In this document: piece after piece, positions 25,500 to 36,539 of the stretch | Position numbering within the stretch: position 1 is the first letter of the stretch | Layout: each line of letters begins with the position of its first letter | Assembly: GCA_014706295.1 (NCBI GenBank) | Contig: JACSVZ010000007.1 | Span: 6,229,699-6,293,698, forward strand | DNA: 64,000 nt | Source: Lycocorax pyrrhopterus obiensis | Taxonomy: Eukaryota; Chordata; Aves; Passeriformes; Paradisaeidae | Reading direction: 5' to 3' | Made by a program: the position numbers and the translations under genes | The notes under the pieces: model-generated | What the model saw: the letters and a program-made list of their open reading frames with translations, nothing else | What the model was told of the DNA's origin: nothing | Database searches by the model: none

Positions 25500-28400
25500 C
25501 ACAGCGGTGCCCCTGTTTTACACTTGCAGCTGAACAGGAGCCATTTCTGTGCAGTGCATTCCCAAAGTTTACAGTAGGTTCCTCAGCTCAGCATGGAAAC
25601 CACCTGGAAAATTCCCCTGCAATATTCCGTGGGATCTGACAGAATGCCAAGCTTGTGCAATGTCGGTGTCCAAAGAGAGTTAGTGCAGCTCACAGCGGGA
25701 CCATCGTGCTCAGGACAGCTTCCAGAACACTTCCAGCCTCTCAAAAGCAGTTTCTACCTCTAAAATGCAGCTCTAATTCCTGTAATTTTGAAGCATTTCT
25801 GCAGGGGCACTTAAATGCTCAGTCTTTCTGCCAAGGAAGTATAAACAAAAGTAGAACATAAAACTGCAAAATTTTGTGGGTTTATTCAAACTCTGGCACC
25901 TTTGACAAAGTGCATTGAATTAGGAATTCAGTTTTTATATTCTATTTTGTAAAATGGGATTTGTGGGTTAAGTATTGGGCTCTGCTTTCCAAATTAAACG
26001 TGGTATTAATAAATATTTCAGTCACTAAAACTTGCTCCTAATACCTCCAGATGCTTGTAAAGAAACAAAAGGACTTTCAAACTCAGCGCAAGATGAAATA
26101 AAACTGAAATAAATTTTCTTCCCCTATGTGTGTTATTGGATATCGTTCACAATTAACATCCATCAAATATTTTGAAATAAATATTTTGCTGTAAATGACA
26201 GGCACATGGTGCACTTATGTACAGCCTATTGTGGTTGTTAAATACCATGTGAGAGTCGGAGAAAACAACATGTTCTGGTACTGATTACCCTTGAGAATAT
26301 TGTTATGCCTTCAGTTTCTGAAGGAATGGGTTGTGTTGGCTCCTGGAACAGCGATGAGGATAGAAACCAAAGATCAGTGCTGCACTCAGCACCATCAATA
26401 CGCTCCTATCTTTTCCAGGCTAGACACTGAAAAGCATCACTCACTTAATGGGTGGTTATCTGTGCCCCCCTGGTGCAAATATTTCATGATTTATAGTCAT
26501 GCACTTCCAAAATACTCTTTCAGGCAGATTTGTGGGAGCTATTCTGGGCACAGGGAGGCACCTTCATCTTCTGAGGCTTCAAATCTGAGAAAGTAGTCAA
26601 CAAATGATAAAGATAAGGTCATATTTGGAATCAAGACAAAATGAAGAGTAAAAGGTACTACCTGAGGTAATGGCTGTTAAGCTATTTAGAGTGCTTTCAA
26701 TTGACAGTGCTCATTCTTTATCCTCCTGACTTGAAGAAGCCAAATGACATAACACCCATTTGAGGTAGTCAGTGAGAAATCAAGTCTGAGGCACTCAGGA
26801 CAGAAAATCCCAGTGTTTATTTTAGTCCCAATTAGCTTGAAGGACATCTGAGAGGTAAACGATCATCAAGATACATCCCATAATGGATAGTCTACTCCGA
26901 TTTATCTGTGGCATTCCCTGAACATTTGAAGAAAAAACAATTTGGAGATTTGTGGTAAGATTTTAAAAAGCAAGAGAAGAAAGTAGCTATTCTTCCTGGC
27001 TCAGCAGCAGAGCACTATTTTAACCTAAATTCCTGTGTGGGGCCACTCTGATGCAGCAGGCTGGTCCTACTGGGAGCTGAAAGACCCCTCAGGACATCCC
27101 AGTTTGGCTCATCACTGTCTCAAAGGATGCCTATAACCCTGAAAATGTCTCCTGCCAAAGTCCTTCCTTGTTTGGTTATTGTATCACTGATGCCATTCCA
27201 CTCATTCCATCCAGCGCTGTTAACTACGTTCAAACTCATGTGATATAAAAATCTTGAACAAGACTTGGGATTCCTCACTTCAGCCAGTTAAGGACTGGCA
27301 TTATAAATATTGTGATAAATGAAAACAAAGAATGAAATTATGCCTAATACCTGGGTCGACTTCCACGTTATTTCACTATGAAGACTATTAGTAAAACAAT
27401 GCGTTGTTTGTAATATAAAAATGGAGCTTCTGAATGCCTTTTGAATTTCCTGCTGGTAATTTTTATTGTCAAAACTTCACCTAATACAACTTGCACTGAA
27501 CAGCAGCAGAACGTAGCATTTAACTGGAATTGTTGAGTATGTGTTTAGCAAAGGGTGAGTAGCAAATTATTCTGCTTATTTATTATTCAGATTAAGTCTT
27601 GCAGAAACATTTCCTATTCTATTAATTAATAATTTGAAAGCTACTCAATGCAGAAAGCTGTGAAGAGACAGCTTTTTTAAATTTGATTGTTTCACGTGCA
27701 GAAGCTAAAATTAAATTGCAAAAGTGCACATTTTTTTTGCTGAGAAATAAACAAGTAGCCCTCCTACTCATCGCTCCTGCTGTGCAGCTTCCCCAGATAT
27801 TCCTGCTTTGTCCTGCCTACCAACTCTTTACAGGAGACAGACTAAAAATAATCTAGATACTAGCATGTAGTGGATCACAAAATGTATCAAATTCCATCTA
27901 CCTTATTTTATACTTCTCCACAGCCTGGCTGAAATACACGTGCAAAAGCTGGCAACTTACCCAACATTGCTGTAGTTACAGCAGCCTAAGGGCATAAGGC
28001 AGGCAAGATTTATTGGGAGACACGATACCTTTGGTTACGTCAAGGGGTGCAGCTGGAAAGAAGGCAAGCGAGGCTTTCAGCGACACAAAGCTTAACTCTG
28101 AGTCCTTAGTGTGCATGCACATACATGCACACAGGCCAAGCAGGCAGAGCTTAAAAACCACAGGTCTATGTGCAGACTTAGTCTTTTTTGTTCCTGTTTT
28201 TCTGCAGAATTCCTGTGTTTCAGAAGTCTCGGAGACGGCAGCGCTACGTCAGAGCGATTATAATGAGTTCTGGGAGAAGCGAGCTTCTTCAGCCCCCATG
28301 GGCAGTGCTGAGAATTAAAAGCCACAATCTGTCCAGTTCCCTCTGCTTGCCAGTTGTAATTAAATAGACCTTCACAATTTGTATTTTCTCCACAATATTT

Positions 28401-28983
28401 TGCATACAGTGAAGGTTCTTTTAAAATCAGTTTATCAAAATATGTTTGCCTTCTATTTATAGCAAGACAGCGTTTCTGTTTGTTTATTTTAGTACCCAGG
28501 AGCTCACGCTGGAGACTGATGTTTGAGATTACAACAAACTGTTTGAAAATTGTAAACTGGCAGTCATTCCTGACATTAAGACAGATGCACCAGAAGTACA
28601 TTCTGCTCGCTATTTTCTGACAGTATAAAAGGTACGTCAACTTATAAATAAAAGATTTAACCATGCTTGCAATTGCAAAATTCATGACTGCTCCTGCAAG
28701 CATGTGTGGTCCAGTGGAATTCAACTCCCTGAACCAGTCTTTTACAAAAACATAATAAACTTCCTCCAGGCAAGAGAGGTGGTTTTTTATTTATGAGCAT
28801 ATAGTTAATATTACAAGCAGCTATGAAAGGGGAGAAAAAGGAAATCAGAACACGTGAAGCATCGGGACATTCCAAAATAGGTAGCACAAATCTCACAAAG
28901 AGGCCTTTAAAATTCAATTGAAGGACTATTCTATATTGGATATTATTCAGAAAACTTGCTGTGTTTGGATAAAGAAAACATAC
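25500..28983. other. Gene-free stretch
   Basis: No recognisable gene or transposon. A minus-strand frame of 210 codons (28092-28724) is the longest non-OLFML1 uninterrupted frame apart from the OLFML1 exon, but its composition is not convincing and no family is evident. Confidence 0.5.
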
Positions 28984-29173
28984 CTTTACAATGCCAGTAC
29001 ACTGCAAAATTATATCGTTTATAGCCATCCCCACTCTCTCCCATACCGTTTCTGGATGCATCATTCTCGTGAGCCCTTTGTGTGAATACAAAAGCAAGGG
29101 AATGCTGTCGACCTCAGCAAGCTTGCACAAGCTCTCTGACTTGGTTCTCAAGGCACTGAAGGGCTGGGGGAAG
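28984..29173 (-). other. Unrecognised exon-like segment
   Basis: On the minus strand an AG acceptor context (CCCTGCTGCAG) is followed by 190 bp open in one frame. It ends AAG then GTATGT, a good donor. The frame encodes a plausible globular stretch, including LAEVDSIPLLLYSHKG and HPETVWERVGMAINDIIL. I do not recognise the family. The open frame continues into the putative intron, making 188 codons including non-ATG start context. No partner exon was identified on either side, so this could be an exon of an unplaced minus-strand gene, a pseudogene fragment or chance. Confidence 0.25.
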
Positions 29174-29189
29174 CTGCAGCAGGGGAGCA

Positions 29190-32100
29190 CCACAGACATT
29201 AAAGCCTCCTGAGCACACTGCACCGCCTAAAAGTGTTGAACTCGAGCCAAAAGGAAAATAAAGAGGTGCCAGATGGGAGTGTTTGCAAACTTTAGGCAGT
29301 TCTTTACTTAAAAATACAATTCCATGCAACGATTGCTTACCCTGAGGCTCTAAATCCAGCACAAACCATCTGCATGCTGTTCTGTACTAAACCACTTTGT
29401 GACGTTTTTTCCACACGCATGTGAACTGCTCAAACCACAGACCCATCGCTGAGCACATAAATTCATGATATAGAACCCTATTTTCTGACTAACTAATCCC
29501 CAATTAACTCCTGTAATCTGCAACGTTATGCTGAAACCTGAAGAATTCCATTCTCATGTCAGGCTTGACTGTGTCCTCAACTATGAGGCCGCAGAACCTC
29601 CCCCCGACTCCCAGTGCTGCTCTAAGTGAATCCCATCTGATACAAGCAAAAGCAGCACTGCAGCAGCCAGCCCATATGTCACAATCTGGAAAAAAAGGGG
29701 AGTTTACAGCTATTCTACAGCATCAAGGATACTGCTGCACAGGATAGAAGTACATCATACCAATGGTTTACTTGTGTGTTTCTCACTGAGCATAAATTGG
29801 CGCTTGCTACCTGGAGGAATCACCCTAGGTGTTTTGGAGTAGATTAAAATTCCTTTCTAAGAATTAGTCTGTGCAAAAGTCCTGCTGGGCAAACTGAATT
29901 TTCCATGTGCATTTTTCCATTTTGTCTATATTCAGTTAGATTACAGAGGATTGGAAATTTCTCATGGGATGGCGTTCATTGAAAATAGGTAATTGGGATA
30001 GCACAGCTTGTGAAGCTTTGGAGCAGTAAGAATAAAGGCAAATGTTCTGTTTGTACCACTAGCATAGTAAAATTTTTTCGTGGCTTTTAAAGTTTATTAG
30101 CCCAGTTGTAGACAGAAAAACTAGGTAATTAGGTAGGTAAAAAAGACTCTCAAGTGTACAATTGCATTCCCAACAACGGCAGCGGAAACAAGTCCCATAA
30201 TAGCACTTAGTGGTCTGTGGCATCTTTCATCCAAGGTGTGTTTCACCTTCCATGTTTATGACTGAAATGCAGTAACTGTGAAAAACACAACTGCTTAATA
30301 ATGCCAAGAAACCAGGTAATGTTTAGAGGGAGAAAGGAAAATGGATTTCAACTCATTTTAGTTGATGCCAGCTTCAAGAAGAAAGAAATTATCCAGAGTT
30401 CACTTTCAGCAGACCGTCCAGCTGGAGCCACATTCCACGTTACAAAGCATATAGTGGGGCCTGTAATTACCACTGTACTGATCCACCAGTGTTATCCAAG
30501 AGCTCTCTCTTCCAATGCCATACCAGCCCTAATAGTTGGCACAAATACTCCAAGACAGTTTACAGATGTGCGTGTCCTCATTTATGGTGGCTGCAGTTAT
30601 CCACATGCCTCTTTAGCCTGGCTTTGGGAACAGGTTTGTACCCTAACTCCCAGCCCACCTCGGCACGTGCACTGAATGGCCTCACAGCAGTCTGCTCAGG
30701 AGAGAGCCAGCATGACAAACACAACAAAAGTCCATTTTTCCATGCAATGAATGGGTTTTAAGAGGCAGGGCTCTCAATTCCTGTCCCTATGTGCTCTCAG
30801 AAACTGTTCCTGTTTCCATTTCAAAGTCAAGTTAACTTAATTTGTGGATGGTGTCAGTCTTTTTGTACATTAGAGCAGAACAAAAGAGACAATGAAATCC
30901 ATTACCAGTAGCAACTGAGAAGCTACAACACCAGAGGCCCAGTGCCTCTTCCCTCCCTCCTGGGACAAGCACCTGCCCATCCTAAGCTGAAACAGCTCCT
31001 GAGGAGCAGCACCTTGCTGGGCCAAAGCTCAGATCTCACATTCAGGTCACACACGCAGCATAAACCATCACTAAAAACTTGATGTCCCTTGGCTGTGTAT
31101 GCAAGAATTTGCTGTAATCCTGTTTAACTGCTGACAGTGCCTGGATCACACTCCTATTTTTTTACACCTGGCAGAACTCTCTGCATGCATTACAATATAC
31201 AGAGGGCACAGGTTTGACCATCTGGCCATAGATGTCCAACTGAGACTGTTTCCAGTGGCAGCATCTGGTTGTTCCACAAAAAGCAGTGTGTTTGCAGCTT
31301 TGAGCCTGTTGCTTGGTAGGGCTATGGATGCATTATCTGGGCTGCCAGGTCTCCTTGCTTTGCTTTATTATAAGTCACCTTTAACTCTCTAGATTTTTTT
31401 CTCTTTGTGAGACACTGGACAAACATATTTTTTTCGTAAAGGTTTAATAAAGAGCCAGGTGAAACATACACCAAGAGGAAATATGTGGTCCTGCATGGAG
31501 GCAGGAAAAGGCAGGCTGAGAGCCTAATCTATAATTAACAGGCCGTGGCACATCCTCAGCTGTGTGACAGCCATGCCTCTTAGGAGCCAAGAACAATACA
31601 TGTAGCAAAAGGTAGCACACAAGGATATCTTTCAGACAGATTACAAAGCTGGCTGCACCTTTTAATACCTGGCACGTGCCAAACATGGAGGAGATTGTAG
31701 TATTTCCTTAAGAGGCATTTCCAGTGAAAGAAAACATGAAGCCTAGAATTAAAGATTGAAGTCTGTCTCTGTAAAATCTCTTCAGAAACACCCCAGAGGA
31801 TTTCTTCCTACATCCTGTGCCATTTCATTCAGTGTGACTTTAGTAAATGACAGATGTACTTTAGAGTTTGAAGGACCAGCAACGAGACTGTCATGAAGAC
31901 CAGGAAGAAAGTAACAAAAAATAAGCTAGTTGCCAAATCTGATGTGTCGCTTTTATGCCATGTGAGGCAGTGACAGCTTTTTAAATCACCTTTCAGACAG
32001 ACACACTGAGATCATTCTTTCAGAGGATCTAAAAGGATACACATAATACCTGTACGTGTGTTAGAATATATGTAATACCTGTACACGAATTAGCACTAAC

Positions 32101-35100
32101 ACAGCCCATAGTTCATGCCCTAACACGAACACAGCCCAAAATTCACCTGTTAACACTATCACACACAAATTCTCTGCTAACTCTGCCGTGGCAGCACAAC
32201 GTGACTGCAGGGATTGCTTCCTGGGGTCTATTGTCCAAATCAACCCAACTGTGTTCCAGGGCCCAGGACAATGACAATTCCACAGGGACTGTACAGTCCT
32301 TCTGCCAGGGACAGGAGTGCACAGAGCAGAGTGAGTTTGTGGCAGAACAAGAGATGTGATACTCACGTGTTATGTGTAGAAAAAGGAATGATATCTCGCT
32401 ATTATACCAGCAGCCCTAAAAGATGCAGCAGCGTGCTGGCTCCCAAGCGTCGGGAATAAATATGTCCCATTGGAGGACTAGGCTGATTCAAGTGCAGAAA
32501 AGATATCTCCCCCATGTACAGCTGCTGCTTGTCCTCTGTTGCAGAGAATCACAGCAGGAATTTTATGTTTGAACATATGGACGAGTTAGTCATGCCCTAT
32601 CTACTCAGAGAAACAAACAGAGCCAGGTTGGATAGCTTGCAGGGCAGAACAGCTTTTCCTTTTTTTCTCTATAACCCAGTAAAAGGCCACAATGGTGGCA
32701 CTGAATTTCTATTTTAATCAGTTAACAGAAACAGTTTCTGATTGTCTGGCCAACTGAGGGCTAGAGAGATGGAAAATTTTACCACACATTATCTATTGCT
32801 GAATGTATTCGGTCCTTTCCAGCCTTCCTCCTAGGACAAGTGCATTGCTTTATTCCTAAGAAAGCACTCTATAAGTTGCACATTTTTATGACAAGACTGA
32901 AGTGTTTTCAGCAGAAACTCGCATTCAAACCATAAAAATTCAGTGTGTACTGAGCCCTGACAGGTCAGAGGGAACAGATCAAATCCACTTGATACAGCAC
33001 TGCGAAACGTTGTATACTGTGCACAGAAATGTGTGACCTTTTCCCTGGATGGAGGTAATTAATTTTGGAGACACAACAAAGCTTGGGGAATGGATTCAGT
33101 GCAACAATGGTAGCACTGCTAAACAACAAGCTGACTTCTAAAGAAGAATTAAAGAAATGGTTATCTATTATTCATGACAGCTTAACTTGTTTATATCCTT
33201 TCCAGGCAGCATAGAGCATCTGCTTTATTATTCACCATAAATGCACTAGGACCATTGCATCTGCTACATCGACTTTCAAAAGTGATAGTGCTAACCTTAG
33301 GGAGAGCACACAGGCCACATAACCCATTTCTTGCATGTGTGTCATGCCTAGAGTTCACTCTGTTTGTTTATTCACTCTCTCTAATCTGGAGTCTTCTGTG
33401 AATGCCGTGTTTTCTATTCACTTTCAGAGATTGGGTGCAGCATAATATGAAGCATACACTGAATGAGAATGTGAAAGTGTCTTGACATGATGGGGCTTTG
33501 AAAAATGTCAATTTGAAAAGCTGTACAGCTGACTGCCCTGCAGGTCCAATGGACACACCCTTTCCTGACCTGCAGCTTGTCTGTCAGGAGAGTTCTCTGA
33601 ACTAACTCTCAGATTAATGTGCCTCAAAAAATCATGCTCTCTTCTTATGTACTTTTTTTGTGCTTATTAGCTCACATGCCCCTGCTTTGCACTATAATTA
33701 TGAAGTTTATTTTGCTTAGACTCTCTGGCATGCATAAAGGATAATTTTGAGATCATAAATTGGCGGGCAGAAATAAAAGTTGGAAATAAAAAATATTGAA
33801 GTGATGGAATTTATTTTTGGGACCAGATTAGAGAGACACGGAAATCTATACCTGTAGATCTCCATTTAGAGTCAGAATATGTCTCTTTGGCTCGGTTCCT
33901 GAACGCAATTCTTAATTTTGAATTCGTCTAGAGAAGTATTCTTGGACAGTGTAAAAATTTACCAAATTTTTCCAGACGTAGAAATCTCACTCCCATGTAG
34001 AAAACTGAGAACACAACAGGCCTTGTTAACCTTACCTTCAGATCAGGATTTGGGTGATAGCAAGAAGATATAAATAGCAAGAAATGATCACAGGCATTTT
34101 CTTCTTTTATCATATTTCGATCTTTCTTTAAAAGTGTTTTTAAAGTACCCCTTGTTTTTAAGCATGACTCTGGAGTTCAGGCTTGGCCCGTCTGCCTTTA
34201 TAGGACTCATTTTTACTGGTAATGTGAAAAAAAACCAGCACAATGAATTTCGACCATCCTCATCAATTCCTGCATGGCTCCTTCAGGGCCTTTTCTGTCC
34301 TAGTTCCCCCAGTTCACAGACGTTTCTCTATCTTTTAGGTTTTGGGTAGATTTAATTGGACACTTGCTAGCACAACTCCATTCTACTCAGCTCGAGTTTC
34401 CGGCACCGTACCCATCACTGAAATCTCTGGACGTGTCATCAGCAGCCACTTGGAAACTCAGTGCAGGATCAGAGATCTGGTTTCAAACAAGGGAACCAGA
34501 GAGTCCTGAACTCGCTGCTGCAGTCCCAGAGCACACCACCCTGCTGCAAACCCTCTTCGTACCTGCCGCTGACCCACGAGCATCTGCATTATTCATCGTC
34601 ACTAAACACATTTCTTCCACCAGCTGGTGGCATTTAGTCAGCTCAGAGGGAGAGTTACTTGCTGAGTTTTAGCAGCTGTCCCAGGTATATACAGAGCCCT
34701 TCTTGGTTCTTCGAAACACTTAAGTATAGGTTATGAATCTATTTCTTCAGTGCAACAATAAATGAAACAGTGCTGAAATACTATGAAATGTTACCATCTC
34801 AGTGTCTACTACCCCCAAAGAAAAGAAATCAACACAAATAAACAATAAACAACACCTGGAAACATAACATCCTAGGCATTTAAAATTCAAAAAGTATCTT
34901 TTCAGCTTTTCAGAAGTCATGCCTCACAACTAAAAGGCCTATTTCAAAAATAAACATAACCAAAAAACCACAACAGGCATTCTCAACTGAAATTACTTGG
35001 GCAATTGTCATAATAATTTCCTGTAAATACTCTGAATTTAAAGCAAAGTCATTTTGACTACTGCACTCCTGTGAATAGGTTTAATGAACATGAACATTCA

Positions 35101-35398
35101 AGCAAAACGAATTTTAGTGACAATATTCATGAGCAGATTCCACGCGGGAAAACAAGCCAAAAGCAGTGAAAATTTTAATACTGGTTTATATTGAATTGAG
35201 CAATTCAAAGTTGGTTTAGTTTTAGGGTTGTAAAAATTTAAGTTTCAAGCTACCAGGAACTATCTTTGATCAACAGAATATGTGATTCCGAGTTTGGCAA
35301 CAAACAAACAAAATTCAAAATAACTGCATGTGGTTGATTTTGTCAGACTATTCCATGATCCCTGCCCAGATGAAGTTCTCTGGATTATTTTAGTACTT
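29190..35398. other. Gene-free stretch
   Basis: No gene or well-preserved transposon is recognised. There is a degenerate repeat near 32043-32150. Otherwise it is unremarkable AT-rich DNA with short random frames. Confidence 0.55.
32043..32150. repeat. Degenerate short tandem repeats
   Basis: Two units containing TAATACCTGTAC (near 32044 and 32073) are followed by two units containing AACACAGCCCA/AACACAGCCCAA. Spacing is about 28 bp within each pair. It looks like a decayed minisatellite. Confidence 0.5.
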
Positions 35399-35494
35399 AT
35401 TGGGGGCTTATAGAAAAGATGGGAACAGTCTTTTTAGTAGGGCCTGTAGCAACAGGACAAGGGACAATGGTTTTAAATTAAAAGAGGGTAGATT
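35399..35494 (+). mobile_element. CR1 LINE 3' fragment, left part
   Basis: The sequence resembles the CR1 3' region (GGGCCTGTAGCAACAGGACAAG, TGGTTTTAAATTAAAAGAGGGTAGATTCAGACC). It breaks at the LTR insertion and resumes at 35867 with AGATATGGGATATAAATTTTTTACA, giving one continuous CR1 tail on the plus strand. CR1 copies are usually 5'-truncated like this one. Confidence 0.85.
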
Positions 35495-35500
35495 CAGACC
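35495..35500. repeat. Target-site duplication CAGACC (left copy)
   Basis: Part of the interrupted CR1 sequence, repeated exactly at 35867-35872. Confidence 0.8.
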
Positions 35501-35866
35501 TATGGATGCTGAAAAAACTCCAACAGAGAATTTCTTCGGCTCTCTGCAGCATTTTTGTGGGAGTTCTGTCTTTCCCATGCAAGTAACTCAAAACAATGTT
35601 ACAGTTTTGTAAACTTCTTGCAGCTGCAGGTTGTTTTGCAGGATTGTTACGGTTCTAACCAGAAAAACATTCAGAGATGGGTGTCTTAGAACTTGACCAA
35701 TCCCCTTAGGGGGTGGATGGCAAAAAACCAATTACCTTATGCCATTTAACACACTTTGTGAACTAACATATAAAAGCTTTCTGAGAGATCTTTAAAGTGC
35801 ATCCATTTATCCCTGAGCCTGGACTTCGTGTCGTTTCTCTACTCGTCCGTGGGGAAAACAGCGACA
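35501..35866 (+). mobile_element. Solo LTR of the same ERV family (copy 2), nested in CR1
   Basis: This 366-bp LTR is about 95% identical by eye to copy 1 at 25128-25493 but in the opposite orientation. It has a TATA box at 35769-35776 and ends GCGACA. Flanking 6-bp duplications CAGACC (35495-35500 and 35867-35872) lie inside CR1, so the LTR inserted after the CR1. Its 5' end is TATGGATG, again TA rather than TG, so the atypical end is shared by the family rather than being a private mutation. Confidence 0.87.
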
Positions 35867-36091
35867 CAGACCAGATATGGGATATAAATTTTTTACAGTG
35901 AGGGTGGTGAAAGACTGGCACAGGCTAGCCAGAGATGTGGTGGATGCCCCATCCCTTGAAACACTCAAGACCAGGTTGGATGGGGCTCTGAGCAACCTGC
36001 TGTGGATGCGGATGTCCCTGCTCGTTGCGGGCGGGTTTCACTAGATGAGCTTTAAAGGTCCCTTCCAGCACAAAGTATTCCGTGATTCTAC
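35867..36091 (+). mobile_element. CR1 LINE 3' fragment, right part
   Basis: Continues the CR1 tail after the nested LTR. It contains the familiar CR1 phrases GTGGTGGATGCCCCATCCCT, TCAAGACCAGGTTGGATGGG and CTTTAAAGGTCCCTTCCAGC, and ends near the terminal TTCCGTGATTCT repeat. The first six bases are the duplicated target CAGACC. Confidence 0.88.
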
Positions 36092-36189
36092 AGCTTAACT
36101 AACTCCAACTATAAATCTACACAAATAAAATGCAGGTTTATTTCTCTTTTATGATGTCATTTGTAGTAACCACTCCTGGTGAGGTGACT

Positions 36190-36530
36190 CATTTTTCCTG
36201 CAGGTGCTGGGCATCCCGGGCTCCTGCCGAGTGATTCCAGGGAGCTCTGGCACTCCCTGTTTCGGGTGGCACGGACCCCGAACGCCGCGAGCCCGGCCCT
36301 GCAGCAGCGCGTCCCTAAAGCCTGGAAGCAGCTTTCCATCCGTCTGGCTCCCTGTCATTCTGCACCATCCGAGCCACGCTTCCCCCGGCCTGCTGTATCT
36401 CCTCCAGAGCCTTCGGAACTGTGTGTTTCAGCCGAGTTTGCCTTCCAATTCCCAGAGCTTGGGAGCCGCCTAGTGGAGCCCTCCGTCCCAATCCCAAAAT
36501 TCTGCCAAACCTCCTCCTTATGACAGTGCG
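36190..36530. promoter_or_regulatory. Small CpG-rich patch
   Basis: About 340 bp with a local excess of CpG (roughly 15-20 by eye) in otherwise CpG-poor DNA, about 3.8 kb upstream of the OLFML1 start codon. An acceptor-like TTTTTCCTGCAG precedes it at about 36192-36203. It could be an upstream promoter or 5' UTR exon for OLFML1, an unrecognised repeat, or a chance GC patch. I saw no known protein in its frames. Confidence 0.3.
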
Positions 36531-36539
36531 CTGCATTCC

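Noticed and set aside
28092..28724. 210-codon minus-strand open frame
   Set aside because: No recognised domain, no clear splice sites at its limits, and Cys/Leu-rich composition typical of random frames. Only the neighbouring segment at 28984-29173 was kept, as a weak exon candidate.
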